The notes beneath the pieces are model-generated. The model worked only from the letters and a program-made list of their open reading frames with translations. It had not been told where the DNA came from and did not search any database. This document shows positions 46,942 to 57,923 of a stretch of DNA of 64,000 nucleotides, one piece after another. The stretch covers positions 1,364,001 through 1,428,000 of the forward strand of contig NZ_CP155071.1 in NCBI RefSeq assembly GCF_039621855.1. Reading direction: 5' to 3'. The stretch comes from Erwinia sp. HDF1-3R. Lineage in GTDB: Bacteria; Pseudomonadota; Gammaproteobacteria; Enterobacterales; Enterobacteriaceae. The position numbers and the translations under genes are program-made. Position 1 is the stretch's first letter, and each line of letters starts with the position of its first letter.

Positions 46942-48969
46942 ATGAGCTATCAGGTACTGGCCCGCAAGTGGCGTCCACAAGCGTTTACTGATGTTGTCGG
47001 TCAGGAGCATGTCCTGACAGCGCTGGCGAATGGCCTGTCGCTCGGCCGCATCCATCACGCCTATCTTTTTTCCGGCACCCGAGGGGTCGGAAAGACCACG
47101 ATTGCCCGTCTGCTCGCCAAGGGGCTGAACTGCGAAACTGGCATCACCGCCACCCCCTGCGGGCAGTGCGATAACTGCCGTGAAATCGAACAGGGGCGCT
47201 TTGTCGATCTGATCGAGATTGATGCCGCCTCGCGTACCAAAGTTGAGGATACGCGCGATCTGCTGGATAACGTGCAGTACGCCCCGGCGCGCGGTCGTTT
47301 TAAAGTCTATCTGATTGATGAAGTCCATATGCTCTCCCGTCACAGCTTTAACGCGCTGTTGAAAACGCTGGAAGAGCCGCCGGGCCACGTAAAATTTCTG
47401 CTGGCGACCACCGATCCGCAGAAGCTGCCGGTGACCATCCTCTCCCGCTGCCTTCAGTTCCACCTGAAGGCGCTGGATGTTGAGCAGATCCGTGGGCAGC
47501 TAGAGCATGTCCTGCACGAGGAGCAGGTTGACGCGGAGGCGCGTTCGCTCCAGCTTATTGCCCGCGCGGCTGACGGCAGCATGCGTGATGCCCTCAGTCT
47601 GACCGACCAGGCTATCGCTATGGGGCAGGGGCAGGTGACCACCGCTACCGTCAGCGCCATGCTGGGTACGCTGGACGACGAGCAGCCGCTGGCGCTGATT
47701 GAAGCCCTGGTGGATGCGCAGGGTGAGCAGTTGATGTCGCTGCTCAACCAGGCGGCCTCGCGTGGCGTGGAGTGGGAAGCGCTGCTGGTGGAAATGCTGA
47801 CGCTGCTGCATCGCGTTGCGATGATTCAGCTTCTGCCCTCGGCGCTGGGCGACGATTTTGCCGCTGTCGAACAGCGCTTGAGGGAGCTGGCCCGCGTTAT
47901 CCCCCCGGCGGAGGTTCAGCTTTATTACCAGACGCTGCTGGTTGGGCGCAAAGAGCTGCCGCTGGCGCCGGATCGTCGGATGGGCGTCGAGATGACGCTG
48001 CTCAGGGCGCTGGCATTCCACCCCCGCGAGGTGATCGCCGAGCCGGTGGCTCGCCCGGTGATGACGCCACAGGCCCAGCCTGCGGCCGTTCAGTCCGATC
48101 CGGTACGGGCACCTGGCGGTATTGCGCCGCCGCATACGGTGCAGCCGGGTAACGCTTCCGGCGGGTCGCCCCCGGCGCAGCAAAATGCTGCGCCGGGGGC
48201 GGCACCCGCTGAGGCCAGTCCACCTGCGCCGACGCAGCAGGATGCCCCTCCCGCCTCGCTGCCTGAAAGTACCAGTCAGCTGCTACAGGCGCGTACCCAG
48301 CTGATGCGTCAGCAGGGAGTAACCAAATTAAAAAAGAGTGAGCCGGCGGCGCTAAGTGCGCGGCCGGCAGCATCAGCGCTGGAGCGACTGGCTTCCGTTA
48401 CCGAGCGGGGTCAGAAGCGGTCAGCCGCTGCAGCGCCGTCCGCCCCGGTAAAAAAAGAGGCCTATCGCTGGAAAACGCAAAAGCCGGACGAGGCTAAACC
48501 GGCCCCGGTAGCTACGCCAAAAGCGCTGCGTACCGCGCTGGAGCATGAGAAAACGCCCGAACTGATGGCCAGGCTGGCGGCTGAATCGCTGCTGCGCGAT
48601 GCGTGGGCGGCAGAAGTGGCGACCCTGACCCTGCCAAAGCTGGTACAGCAGCTGGCGCTGAACGCCTGGAAAGAGGTCAGCGAAAGCGGCATCTGCCTCC
48701 ATCTGCGGTCCAGCCAGCGCCATCTGAATTCACCCGCAGCGCAGCAGGTGCTGAGTGAAGCGATGAGTCAGGCGGCGGGTCAGCTGGTTGAACTTACACT
48801 CGTAGAAGACGATAATCCTGCGGTGTTAACGCCGCTGGAGTGGCGTCAGGCGATTTATGAAGAGAAGCTGGCGCAGGCGCGCCAGTCGATTAGCACGGAT
48901 AATCATATTCAGACCCTGCGTCAGTTTTTTGACGCCGATGTGGATGAAGAGAGTATTCGCCCCCTTTGA
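46942..48969 (+). CDS. dnaX: DNA polymerase III subunits tau and gamma, DnaX
   Basis: DnaX is the clamp-loader ATPase; tau also joins polymerase and helicase. The 675-residue tau form has Walker A GTRGVGKTT, a four-Cys zinc site including CGQCDNC, Walker B DEVH and the SRC motif (ILSRCLQF). A Pro/Ala-rich linker (about 365-460) precedes the C-terminal tau domains. A programmed frameshift at codons 464-465 should yield gamma of 466 residues. E. coli tau has 643 residues; the linker is longer here. The start MSYQVLARKWRP is the family start. Confidence 0.96.
   Translation: MSYQVLARKWRPQAFTDVVGQEHVLTALANGLSLGRIHHAYLFSGTRGVGKTTIARLLAKGLNCETGITATPCGQCDNCREIEQGRFVDLIEIDAASRTKVEDTRDLLDNVQYAPARGRFKVYLIDEVHMLSRHSFNALLKTLEEPPGHVKFLLATTDPQKLPVTILSRCLQFHLKALDVEQIRGQLEHVLHEEQVDAEARSLQLIARAADGSMRDALSLTDQAIAMGQGQVTTATVSAMLGTLDDEQPLALIEALVDAQGEQLMSLLNQAASRGVEWEALLVEMLTLLHRVAMIQLLPSALGDDFAAVEQRLRELARVIPPAEVQLYYQTLLVGRKELPLAPDRRMGVEMTLLRALAFHPREVIAEPVARPVMTPQAQPAAVQSDPVRAPGGIAPPHTVQPGNASGGSPPAQQNAAPGAAPAEASPPAPTQQDAPPASLPESTSQLLQARTQLMRQQGVTKLKKSEPAALSARPAASALERLASVTERGQKRSAAAAPSAPVKKEAYRWKTQKPDEAKPAPVATPKALRTALEHEKTPELMARLAAESLLRDAWAAEVATLTLPKLVQQLALNAWKEVSESGICLHLRSSQRHLNSPAAQQVLSEAMSQAAGQLVELTLVEDDNPAVLTPLEWRQAIYEEKLAQARQSISTDNHIQTLRQFFDADVDEESIRPL
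48314..48368 (+). promoter_or_regulatory. Programmed -1 frameshift signal in dnaX
   Basis: All three parts of the E. coli signal are present: a Shine-Dalgarno-like AGGGAG (48314-48319), 10 bases, the slippery heptamer A-AAA-AAG (48330-48336), and after 5 bases a stem of 11 pairs with one mismatch (48342-48352 with 48358-48368). After slipping, the ribosome reads GAG then TGA (48339-48341) and makes gamma. Confidence 0.9.
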
Positions 48970-49022
48970 AACGCTGCATCACTGCTCTGGCATGATTGCG
49001 GCCCGATCCGAGAGAGAAAACT

Positions 49023-49352
49023 ATGTTTGGAAAAGCCGGACTGGGTAACCTGATGAAACAGGCCCAGCAAATGCAGGACAAAATGGCTCATGTGCAGGAA
49101 GAGATTGCTGCCATGGAAGTAACCGGTGAGTCAGGCGCTGGCCTGGTGAAAGTCACCATCAACGGTGCGCATAACTGCCGTCGCGTTGAGGTTGATCCAA
49201 GCCTGCTGGAAGACGACAAAGATATGCTGGAAGATCTGGTGGCAGCCGCCTTCAACGATGCGGCACGTCGCGTTGCCGAAGCGCAGAAAGAAAAAATGGC
49301 GGCCGTTTCAAGTGGTATGCAGCTGCCACCTGGCTTCAAGATGCCGTTCTGA
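49023..49352 (+). CDS. ybaB: Nucleoid-associated protein YbaB/EbfC
   Basis: YbaB is a small dimeric DNA-binding protein with a tweezer-like shape. The 109-residue sequence [20 protein letters not shown] to LPPGFKMPF is that of the enterobacterial family and the same length. It lies between dnaX and recR; its stop overlaps the recR start (TGATG), so the two are coupled. Confidence 0.96.
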   Translation: MFGKAGLGNLMKQAQQMQDKMAHVQEEIAAMEVTGESGAGLVKVTINGAHNCRRVEVDPSLLEDDKDMLEDLVAAAFNDAARRVAEAQKEKMAAVSSGMQLPPGFKMPF

Positions 49353-49957
49353 TGCAGACCAGCCCGCTCCTCGAAAGCCTGATGGAGTCGCTGCGCTGCC
49401 TGCCGGGCGTTGGGCCAAAGTCGGCCCAACGCATGGCGTTCCAGCTGCTACAGCGGGACCGTAGCGGCGGCATGCGCCTGGCCCAGGCCCTGACGCGCGC
49501 CATGTCAGAGATTGGGCACTGCGCGGACTGCCGGACCTTTACCGAGCAGGACGTGTGTACCATCTGTGCAAATACCCGTCGTCAGCAAAATGGCCTGATC
49601 TGTGTGGTTGAAAGCCCGGCCGACATTCATGCCATTGAGCAAACCGGGCAGTTCGCCGGACGCTACTTTGTGCTGATGGGCCATCTTTCTCCGCTGGACG
49701 GCATTGGCCCGAACGATATCGGGCTGGATCGGCTGGAACAGCGGCTGGAAAAAGAGACGATACATGAGGTCATTCTGGCCACCAATCCGACGGTAGAAGG
49801 TGAGGCGACCGCTAACTACATCGCCGAACTGTGCGGACAGTATGGCGTTGACGCCAGCCGCATCGCCCACGGCGTACCGGTCGGTGGCGAACTGGAAATG
49901 GTGGATGGCACCACGCTGTCACACTCCCTTGCCGGACGCCATAAGATTAGATTCTGA
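49352..49957 (+). CDS. recR: Recombination mediator RecR
   Basis: RecR works with RecF and RecO to load RecA at gaps. The 201 residues comprise a helix-hairpin-helix ([14 protein letters not shown]), a C4 zinc finger ([16 protein letters not shown]), a Toprim domain ([17 protein letters not shown]) and a C-terminal Walker-B-like part. The start overlaps the ybaB stop. The length equals the E. coli protein. Confidence 0.97.
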   Translation: MQTSPLLESLMESLRCLPGVGPKSAQRMAFQLLQRDRSGGMRLAQALTRAMSEIGHCADCRTFTEQDVCTICANTRRQQNGLICVVESPADIHAIEQTGQFAGRYFVLMGHLSPLDGIGPNDIGLDRLEQRLEKETIHEVILATNPTVEGEATANYIAELCGQYGVDASRIAHGVPVGGELEMVDGTTLSHSLAGRHKIRF

Positions 49958-49986
49958 CCACTCAACGGCACGATCGCCTGTGCCGT

Positions 49987-50014
49987 CTTGAAATCCCCAG
50001 CATTGCCCCCACCT
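49987..50014 (+). promoter_or_regulatory. Heat-shock (sigma-32) promoter of htpG
   Basis: CTTGAAA (49987-49993), 13 bases, CCCCACCT (50007-50014) fit the sigma-32 consensus and lie 42 bases before the htpG ATG, as in E. coli. Confidence 0.75.
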
Positions 50015-50055
50015 TACTTCTCAACGTAGATCAACCTGAATCAGTTGAGGTAGAA

Positions 50056-51930
50056 ATGACCATGAAAGGACAAGAGACGCGTGGCTTCCAGTCAGAGGTA
50101 AAACAGCTTCTGCACCTGATGATCCATTCCCTCTATTCAAATAAAGAAATTTTCCTGCGGGAGCTGATTTCCAACGCCTCCGATGCTGCCGACAAGCTGC
50201 GCTTTCGTGCGCTGTCCGTGCCGGATCTCTATGAAGGCGACGGTGAACTTCGCGTTCGGGTTTCGGTTGATAAGGAAAACCGGACGCTGACGCTGAGTGA
50301 CAACGGCATCGGCATGAGCCGGGACGAAGTCATTGAGAACCTGGGGACGATTGCCAAATCCGGCACCAAATCCTTCCTCGAGTCGCTGGGATCGGACCAG
50401 GCAAAAGACAGCCAGCTGATCGGTCAGTTCGGCGTTGGGTTCTACTCGGCCTTTATCGTTGCCGACAAGGTGACGGTTCGCACGCGTGCCGCCGGCGCCA
50501 GCGCCGATCAGGGCGTATTCTGGGAATCAGCGGGTGAGGGCGAATATACCCTTGCTGATATCACCAAAGAGGATCGGGGAACGGAGATCACCCTGCATCT
50601 GCGCGAAGGTGAAGATGAGTTCCTGGATGCCTGGCGCGTGCGCAGCATCATCAGCAAGTATTCCGATCATATTGCGCTGCCCGTTGAGATCGAAACCCAT
50701 AACGAGGAAGAGAACACCACCGCCTGGGAGAAGATCAACAAGGCGCAGGCGCTGTGGACGCGCAATAAGGCCGACATCAGCGACGAAGAGTATAAAGAGT
50801 TCTATAAGCACGTCTCGCATGACTTCGCCGACCCGCTGACCTGGAGCCATAACCGCGTTGAGGGCAAGCAGGAGTACACCAGCCTGCTCTATATCCCGAC
50901 CCAGGCCCCCTGGGATATGTGGAATCGTGACCACAAGCATGGCCTGAAGCTGTACGTCCAGCGCGTGTTTATCATGGACGACGCTGAGCAGTTTATGCCG
51001 AACTATCTGCGCTTCGTGCGCGGTCTGATAGATTCCAGCGATCTGCCGCTGAACGTCTCCCGTGAAATTTTGCAGGATAGCCGCATCACTCAGAACCTGC
51101 GAAATGCGCTGAGCAAACGTGCGCTGCAGATGCTGGAAAAAGTCGCGAAGGATGATGAAGAGAAGTACCAGCAGTTCTGGCAGCAGTTCGGACTGGCCCT
51201 GAAAGAGGGGCCGGCAGAGGACAACGCAAACGCGGAAACCATTGCTAAACTGCTGCGTTTTGCCTCTACCAGCAGCGAAGGCCCGGCGCAGACCGTGTCG
51301 CTGGAAGACTACGTTAGCCGCATGGTCGAAGGGCAGGAAAAAATTTACTACATCACCGCTGACAGCTATGCCGCAGCGAAAAGCAGCCCGCACCTTGAGC
51401 TGTTCCGTAAGAAAGGTATCGAAGTCCTGCTGCTCTCTGACCGTATTGATGAGTGGATGATGAGCTACCTGACTGAATTTGATGGTAAATCATTCCAGTC
51501 CGTCAGTAAGGCAGATGATGAGCTAAGCAAGCTGGCCGACGAAGAGAGCGAAGAGCAGAAAGAGGCCGAAAAGGCGCTGGAACCCTTCGTTGAACGCGTG
51601 AAGACGCTGCTTGGCGACCGCGTGAAGGAAGTGCGTCTGACGCATCGCCTGACCGATACGCCAGCCATTGTCACCACCGAAGCCAATGACATGAGTACCC
51701 AGATGGCGAAACTGTTTGCGGCAGCGGGGCAGGCAGTGCCGGAAGTGAAGTATCTGTTTGAGCTGAACCCGGATCACGCGCTGGTTAAGCGCGCGGCCGA
51801 TACCGAGGATGAGGCCCGCTTTGGCGAATGGGTTGAGCTGCTGCTGGATCAGGCGATGTTTGCCGAGCGCGGTACGCTGGACGATCCGAACCAGTTTATT
51901 CGCCGTATGAATCAGCTGCTGTTGGCGTAA
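50056..51930 (+). CDS. htpG: Molecular chaperone HtpG (bacterial Hsp90)
   Basis: HtpG is the ATP-dependent Hsp90 homologue. Up to 624 residues: N-terminal GHKL ATPase domain with [20 protein letters not shown] and [11 protein letters not shown], a middle domain with the conserved NVSREILQ, and a C-terminal dimerisation domain. ATG 50056 has GAGG five bases before it; an ATG two codons later starts the conserved MKGQETRGF and may be used instead. In E. coli adk follows at once; here a 4-kb cassette intervenes. Confidence 0.97.
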   Translation: MTMKGQETRGFQSEVKQLLHLMIHSLYSNKEIFLRELISNASDAADKLRFRALSVPDLYEGDGELRVRVSVDKENRTLTLSDNGIGMSRDEVIENLGTIAKSGTKSFLESLGSDQAKDSQLIGQFGVGFYSAFIVADKVTVRTRAAGASADQGVFWESAGEGEYTLADITKEDRGTEITLHLREGEDEFLDAWRVRSIISKYSDHIALPVEIETHNEEENTTAWEKINKAQALWTRNKADISDEEYKEFYKHVSHDFADPLTWSHNRVEGKQEYTSLLYIPTQAPWDMWNRDHKHGLKLYVQRVFIMDDAEQFMPNYLRFVRGLIDSSDLPLNVSREILQDSRITQNLRNALSKRALQMLEKVAKDDEEKYQQFWQQFGLALKEGPAEDNANAETIAKLLRFASTSSEGPAQTVSLEDYVSRMVEGQEKIYYITADSYAAAKSSPHLELFRKKGIEVLLLSDRIDEWMMSYLTEFDGKSFQSVSKADDELSKLADEESEEQKEAEKALEPFVERVKTLLGDRVKEVRLTHRLTDTPAIVTTEANDMSTQMAKLFAAAGQAVPEVKYLFELNPDHALVKRAADTEDEARFGEWVELLLDQAMFAERGTLDDPNQFIRRMNQLLLA

Positions 51931-51957
51931 ACCTTAGCGCTACAGCATCCTGCTCAC

Positions 51958-51992
51958 AGGCCCCGCCCGCAATCGCTGGCGGGGCCTTATTG
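51958..51992 (+). terminator. htpG terminator
   Basis: AGGCCCCGCC and GGCGGGGCCT around a 10-base loop, followed by TATTGTTT. Confidence 0.8.
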
Positions 51993-52011
51993 TTTGTGGG
52001 CTGCCTTATCA

Positions 52012-52887
52012 TCATCCGACGCTGGCCGCCTCCTCCAGCAGCCAGCTACGAAACAGTTTTATCTCCCGCTCCTCAATACGCGACGCCTTTACCATCATCC
52101 AGGTTGCCCGGTCGACTTCTGCGAACCCCAATGGCGCTATCAGGGTGCCTTCACGGATCTCTTTACGCACCAGAATCTGCGGCGTCATGATGATCCCCAG
52201 CCCGTTTCGCGCGGCCTGAATGGCCAGCGTCAGATTATCAAAATGCCTTCCCGCCCAGAAATCCCCCTTTGCGCCGGTTTTTTTTGCCCATTCTGCCCAG
52301 GCGTGCAGCTTGGTATCGGCATGCAGCAGGGAAAGGGTGGAAAAGTCCGTTTCATAGGTGAGATTCCGGGCGACCCCGGGCGCACAAACCGGGCCAATAT
52401 AATCAACGGTAATCAGCGTGGCGGCGATGTCATCCTGTACCGGCTGCTCATGGCTGAGGATCAGCACGTCAGACTGCTCGTTTCTGACGCGCTCGATATC
52501 AACATGCGTTTGAAAAGTCAGGGCTATATCGCTATGAAGTGCCGAGAAACGGCTGATGCGCGGGATAAGCCACTGGGCCAGAAAGCTGGGGGCGCAGGAG
52601 ACGGTCAGGCTGTTGATATTGCGGGCGCGAATTTTCTCACAGGTGGTCTCAATTTCACGAAAGGTTTGCATGCAGCAAACCTTCAGCCGCTCGCCGTCTG
52701 AGGTGAGATGCACCCTGCCGTTAGCGCGATTAAACAGCGGTTTCCCCAGCCACTCTTCCAGCAGCTTGATCTGATGGCTTACCGCGCTGTGGGTGACGTT
52801 GAGCGACTGCGCAGCCTGGCTGAAGCTTTGATGCAGCGCTGCCGAATGAAAATAGCGCAGGGCGCGCAGGGAAGGGAGGCCAGTCAT
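52012..52887 (-). CDS. LysR-type regulator (GcvA-like) of the htpG-adk cassette
   Basis: This 291-residue regulator has the N-terminal winged helix (SLRALRYFHSAALHQSFSQA, VTHSAVSHQIKLLEEWLGKPLF) and a typical effector domain. The LRALRYFHSAA start and SAVSHQIK pattern place it near the GcvA/AmpR group. It is divergent from a four-gene operon, and a perfect palindrome lies 10 bases before its start, so it probably controls both directions. The ligand is unknown. It is not at this place in E. coli. Confidence 0.9.
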   Translation of the reverse strand: MTGLPSLRALRYFHSAALHQSFSQAAQSLNVTHSAVSHQIKLLEEWLGKPLFNRANGRVHLTSDGERLKVCCMQTFREIETTCEKIRARNINSLTVSCAPSFLAQWLIPRISRFSALHSDIALTFQTHVDIERVRNEQSDVLILSHEQPVQDDIAATLITVDYIGPVCAPGVARNLTYETDFSTLSLLHADTKLHAWAEWAKKTGAKGDFWAGRHFDNLTLAIQAARNGLGIIMTPQILVRKEIREGTLIAPLGFAEVDRATWMMVKASRIEEREIKLFRSWLLEEAASVG

Positions 52888-52896
52888 AAGTAAACC

Positions 52897-52915
52897 CTGT
52901 TAGTAAAACTAACAG
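52897..52915. promoter_or_regulatory. Perfect palindrome, likely operator of the LysR gene
   Basis: CTGTTAGT and ACTAACAG are exact complements around AAA. It contains the T-N11-A pattern of LysR boxes and lies between the divergent regulator and the PP-loop operon. The rest of the 203-base interval shows no other clear element. Confidence 0.7.
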
Positions 52916-53003
52916 CCAGTGTCTGTTTATATCATTTTAATGTCCAGCGCGTTTTCCATAATCTGATTTCAGAGGCGAAACGGCACAGGCTCGTTAACGC
53001 TAA

Positions 53004-53798
<795 letters not shown>

Positions 53799-53815
53799 TC
53801 GCACATGTACCCCCG

Positions 53816-53835
53816 ACGTAGCCGAGGGGCTACGT
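53816..53835 (+). other. Intercistronic hairpin in the cassette
   Basis: ACGTAGCC and GGCTACGT enclose GAGG between the PP-loop and Nudix genes, with no T run. It may stabilise the message or tune expression of the downstream three genes. Confidence 0.6.
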
Positions 53836-53853
53836 TCTCCCCGGGAGGCTGAT

Positions 53854-54252
53854 ATGAATGTGATCGTCAAGTGCTCGGCGGTGATTATTCATCAGCGTTC
53901 ACTGCTGCTGACGCGAAAACGCGGTACGCGAATCTTTATTTCGCCCGGCGGTAAACCCGAACGAGGGGAAGACCACCTGAGCTGCCTGAAACGGGAGCTC
54001 CAGGAAGAGCTGGGCGTGCAGGTCAAGTCCTTCCGGCCCTTTGGTCTTTTTCACGGCAGGGCGGAGTTTGAATCCATGGCGATTGAGAATCACGTGTATC
54101 ACGTCGAGATCGTTGGCCTGCCCCGCGCGGGTGCGGAGATAGAGGAAATTGCATGGGTTAACTACCGCCGACCGCCCTGTGAAATCGCAGTCGGTTCCAT
54201 CTTTCGCGACAACGTCATGCCACTGCTTTATCAGCAAGAGTTAATCAATTAA
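53854..54252 (+). CDS. Nudix hydrolase of the cassette
   Basis: This 132-residue protein carries a complete Nudix box: G-x5-E-x7-REL-x-EE-x-GV in [11 protein letters not shown] to [10 protein letters not shown] (about residues 34-57). Nudix enzymes hydrolyse nucleoside diphosphates linked to another group. ATG 53854 has GGGAGG eight to nine bases before it; an upstream in-frame start overlaps the previous gene and is rejected. Its stop overlaps the next start (TAATG). In this setting it may process a nucleotide intermediate, though that is inference. Confidence 0.87.
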   Translation: MNVIVKCSAVIIHQRSLLLTRKRGTRIFISPGGKPERGEDHLSCLKRELQEELGVQVKSFRPFGLFHGRAEFESMAIENHVYHVEIVGLPRAGAEIEEIAWVNYRRPPCEIAVGSIFRDNVMPLLYQQELIN

Positions 54253-55127
54253 TGGATGCTTCTTCGTTATCTCCCGACTTACAAAAACGCCACGGCGAAC
54301 AATTTTATAAGCGAGCGCTTATGCAGCGAGATGAATTACGGGATGAATTAACCCGCGTCTACCATCTGCAGGATTATGAGCTTTACTTCGTCCAGTCCGT
54401 GCGGGTTGGCCTGGTTATTCTGTCGCATCTTTTCTATAAGCAGGAGACGACGCTCTGTCTGGCTAAGCAGGCGCATTATCAGCCGGTCAGCGAGCTTTTC
54501 CAGCGTCCGACATCGCTCTGTACCGGCCCGGGCAATGTGCCGATTATCACCCATGTCAGCCCCTATACCGGCGAGGTCAATCCGCTAACCGATTGTAAAG
54601 GCAAGGGAGTGGTGGATGCTTCACACAGCTTCGCAACGAATCTGCACGATGAGCTGATTGCGTCGAGCTCAATCTTCGTCGCGCCGCTGCATAAGCATGC
54701 TTCGCTGACCATCGGGCTGGCGGTCATTGCGCTACGCCCTGAGCACTTCAGCACCCTGTTGCGCAGTGAGCTACGGCTGTTTGAAGGAACGACGGCTTCC
54801 GCAAAACCCCTGGATGAGGCACTGCATAACATTCGCAGCAGCGACTGGCAGCCCTATAACGTGGCACAGGTGAATAGCATTGCCCTGAAGGATGTCGCGG
54901 GCTGGCATTTCACCTCATTGAGCGATACCCGCTTGCCGTTCAGCTGTTTTGAGGTGCCACCACTGAGTGCGGCGCTGCAAAAGCAGGTCAAAGCCGCAGG
55001 TGCCAGCTACTTCCCCCATGTTAATACGCTGCGTATCTCCGGCTGGGCCAGGGGCGACGGCAGAAGGGGGATTGATGTGACCGGGCAGATAAAACAGAAC
55101 CTGATTGACTTATGGGAGCAGCAATGA
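54252..55127 (+). CDS. Short class-V-aminotransferase-like (PLP fold) protein, function unknown
   Basis: This 291-residue protein is not a known enzyme to me, but its centre follows the class V aminotransferase/cysteine desulfurase pattern in order: [13 protein letters not shown] (100-112), VVDASHSF with Asp122 and His125, then [20 protein letters not shown] with Lys148 as candidate PLP-binding lysine. The N-terminal part is short and the C-terminal domain reduced, against 380-420 residues in the family. It may correspond to DUF6024, an assignment I cannot check here. It overlaps both neighbours in the operon. Catalytic activity is inference. Confidence 0.7.
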   Translation: MDASSLSPDLQKRHGEQFYKRALMQRDELRDELTRVYHLQDYELYFVQSVRVGLVILSHLFYKQETTLCLAKQAHYQPVSELFQRPTSLCTGPGNVPIITHVSPYTGEVNPLTDCKGKGVVDASHSFATNLHDELIASSSIFVAPLHKHASLTIGLAVIALRPEHFSTLLRSELRLFEGTTASAKPLDEALHNIRSSDWQPYNVAQVNSIALKDVAGWHFTSLSDTRLPFSCFEVPPLSAALQKQVKAAGASYFPHVNTLRISGWARGDGRRGIDVTGQIKQNLIDLWEQQ

Positions 55128-56026
55128 AACAGACCAAACCGCTTAACGGCAGCCTGATCGGCATTCTGGGTGGCGTGATCCTGAGTTTTGACTCGGTGTT
55201 CATTCGGCTGATGGGCATCCAGGACTCATGGACGATTGTCATGCTGCGCGGTTTTTTTATGTGGGCGGTCTGTCTGCTGGTGTGGGCGCTGGGACGGCGG
55301 AGTCGTTCCACGCTCGGTAAGCCGTGGCTGACCCGGGAGAATGCGCTGCCAACGTTGTTTTTTGCCATTGCTTCCGCCTGTTTTGTGAACGCGCTGAATC
55401 GCGGTAACGTGGCGACGGTGCTGGTGATTATCTCCTCCACGCCGTTTGTTTCCGCGCTGATTTCCCGCTTATTCTTTCAGGTTAAGTGCGATCGCAGCGT
55501 CATGGTTGCCGCTCTGGCGGGGATTGCCGGAGTGGTCATCGTTATGTCCGGGCGTTCGGCGGGCGACTCAGCCGTAGCTAACCTCTATGCGCTGGCTACG
55601 GCGGTATCTATGGCGCTGGCGTTTATCTTTACCGCTCGGGTGGAGGGAGGGACGCTCGCGCTGCCGTCGCTGGGTGCGGTCGTGGCGTCGGTGGCAATCC
55701 TGCTCTGGTCAGGCGAGGATATGTTCACTACGCTCAGAGAGCTGAGCCTGGCGCAGTATGGCTGGTCGCTGGCTGAGGGGATGCTGGTGATGCCGCTGGC
55801 GATGGGATTAATCACATTATCGACCCGCTACGTCTCACCGGCCAATGCCGGGCTGTTTCTGCTACTTGAGACGGCGCTTGCCCCGCTGTGGATGGCGATC
55901 TTTCTTGCTGAAATGCCAACCCTCCATGCGGTGGCGGGCGGGGCAATTATCGTGGTCGCGGTCATCTCGCAAACGCTGTACGCGCGGCGACAGGTCTCGT
56001 CCGCGCGCTATGCAGACGCAGGTTAA
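55124..56026 (+). CDS. EamA/DMT family exporter of the cassette
   Basis: This 300-residue membrane protein has ten predicted helices in two EamA repeats (first from [20 protein letters not shown], second from [20 protein letters not shown]). ATG 55124 overlaps the preceding stop (ATGA). As last gene of the operon it probably exports the product of the three enzymes, or a toxic intermediate. It is distinct from the EamA gene next to decR. adk follows 92 bases downstream. Confidence 0.88.
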   Translation: MKQTKPLNGSLIGILGGVILSFDSVFIRLMGIQDSWTIVMLRGFFMWAVCLLVWALGRRSRSTLGKPWLTRENALPTLFFAIASACFVNALNRGNVATVLVIISSTPFVSALISRLFFQVKCDRSVMVAALAGIAGVVIVMSGRSAGDSAVANLYALATAVSMALAFIFTARVEGGTLALPSLGAVVASVAILLWSGEDMFTTLRELSLAQYGWSLAEGMLVMPLAMGLITLSTRYVSPANAGLFLLLETALAPLWMAIFLAEMPTLHAVAGGAIIVVAVISQTLYARRQVSSARYADAG

Positions 56027-56094
56027 CCACCGCGTTCCTTGTGGAGAAAGAGTCATAATGGTATGGTTTCAGGCTGGACAAATTTAAAATTTAA

Positions 56095-56763
<669 letters not shown>

Positions 56764-56771
56764 TCCCTTCC

Positions 56772-56791
56772 GGGCCAGGCATTCCTGGCCC
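56772..56791 (+). terminator. Hairpin after adk
   Basis: GGGCCAGG and CCTGGCCC around CATT form a strong stem 8 bases past the adk stop, but a T run is lacking, so termination is uncertain. Confidence 0.5.
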
Positions 56792-56879
56792 CTGTTACAG
56801 CAATTGGTTCTCACCCCGCATTTTTCCGCTAGAATAAGCCTTGTTTTCTTCTCCACAGCTGCCCTGATAAGGAATAACA

Positions 56880-57839
56880 ATGAGGCAAGAAAAACCCGGC
56901 GTGCTGCTGGTGAACCTTGGCACACCCGATGCGCCGACCACCCCCGCAGTTAAACGCTATCTGAAACAATTCCTCAGTGATAAACGCGTCGTGGATACCC
57001 CACGCTGGCTGTGGTGGCCGATCCTAAACGGCGCTATTTTGCCGATCCGATCGCCACGCGTCGCCAAACTCTACGCATCGGTGTGGATGGATGAGGGCTC
57101 GCCGCTGATGGTTTACAGCAAACGGCAGCGCGAGGCGCTGGCCGCGCGCGTGGATATGCCGGTAGAACTGGGTATGAGCTACGGCAGCCCGAGCCTGAAA
57201 TCCGCGCTCGACAGCCTGATGGCGCAGGGCGTGACCCGCCTGATTGTGCTGCCGCTCTATCCGCAATTCTCCTGTTCAACGGTGGCCGCCGTGTGGGACG
57301 GTATCACTGAGGTTTTTGCCGGCTACCGCAGCCTGCCATCGGTACACTTTATCCGTGATTATGCCGAACATCCGGCCTATATTGCCGCGCTGAAGGCCTC
57401 CGTTGAGAAGTCCTTTGCCACCCACGGCCAGCCGGATCTGCTGGTGACGTCTTTCCACGGTATTCCGCAACGCTTTGCCGATCAGGGCGATGACTATCCT
57501 CAGCGCTGTTACGCCACCTTCGAGGCGCTGAAGACCGCGCTGGGACTGACCGATAAGAATGCGATGCTGACCTTTCAGTCGCGTTTTGGCCGGGAACCCT
57601 GGCTGACGCCTTATACCGATGAAACGATGAAGTCGCTACCGGGTAAGGGCATTGAATCCGTGCAGGTAATGAGCCCGGGCTTTTCCTCCGACTGCCTGGA
57701 AACGCTGGAAGAGATCAGCGAAGAGAACTGCGAAATCTTTATGCACGCAGGCGGCAAAAGTTTTAACTATATTCCTGCGCTTAACGCTGATGCACTGCAT
57801 ATTGATATGATGGTAGAACTGGTTAACGAACACCTGTAA
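56880..57839 (+). CDS. hemH: Ferrochelatase HemH
   Basis: HemH inserts iron into protoporphyrin IX in the last step of heme synthesis. The 319-residue sequence has [20 protein letters not shown] at the start, the active-site histidine in [12 protein letters not shown] and the glutamate region in [13 protein letters not shown]. coli has 320 residues. In E. coli aes lies between hemH and gsk; here gsk follows directly. Confidence 0.97.
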   Translation: MRQEKPGVLLVNLGTPDAPTTPAVKRYLKQFLSDKRVVDTPRWLWWPILNGAILPIRSPRVAKLYASVWMDEGSPLMVYSKRQREALAARVDMPVELGMSYGSPSLKSALDSLMAQGVTRLIVLPLYPQFSCSTVAAVWDGITEVFAGYRSLPSVHFIRDYAEHPAYIAALKASVEKSFATHGQPDLLVTSFHGIPQRFADQGDDYPQRCYATFEALKTALGLTDKNAMLTFQSRFGREPWLTPYTDETMKSLPGKGIESVQVMSPGFSSDCLETLEEISEENCEIFMHAGGKSFNYIPALNADALHIDMMVELVNEHL

Positions 57840-57854
57840 CCGGTTTGAGTAACG

Positions 57855-57880
57855 GGGATGCGCGCGCTGTCGGGCATCCC
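57855..57880 (+). terminator. Hairpin after hemH
   Basis: GGGATGC and GCATCCC around a 12-base loop, followed by TGTGTTATCCTT. A weak terminator. Confidence 0.45.
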
Positions 57881-57923
57881 TGTGTTATCCTTCCCCGCCT
57901 GACCCCTTTCTGAATTTTGAACG

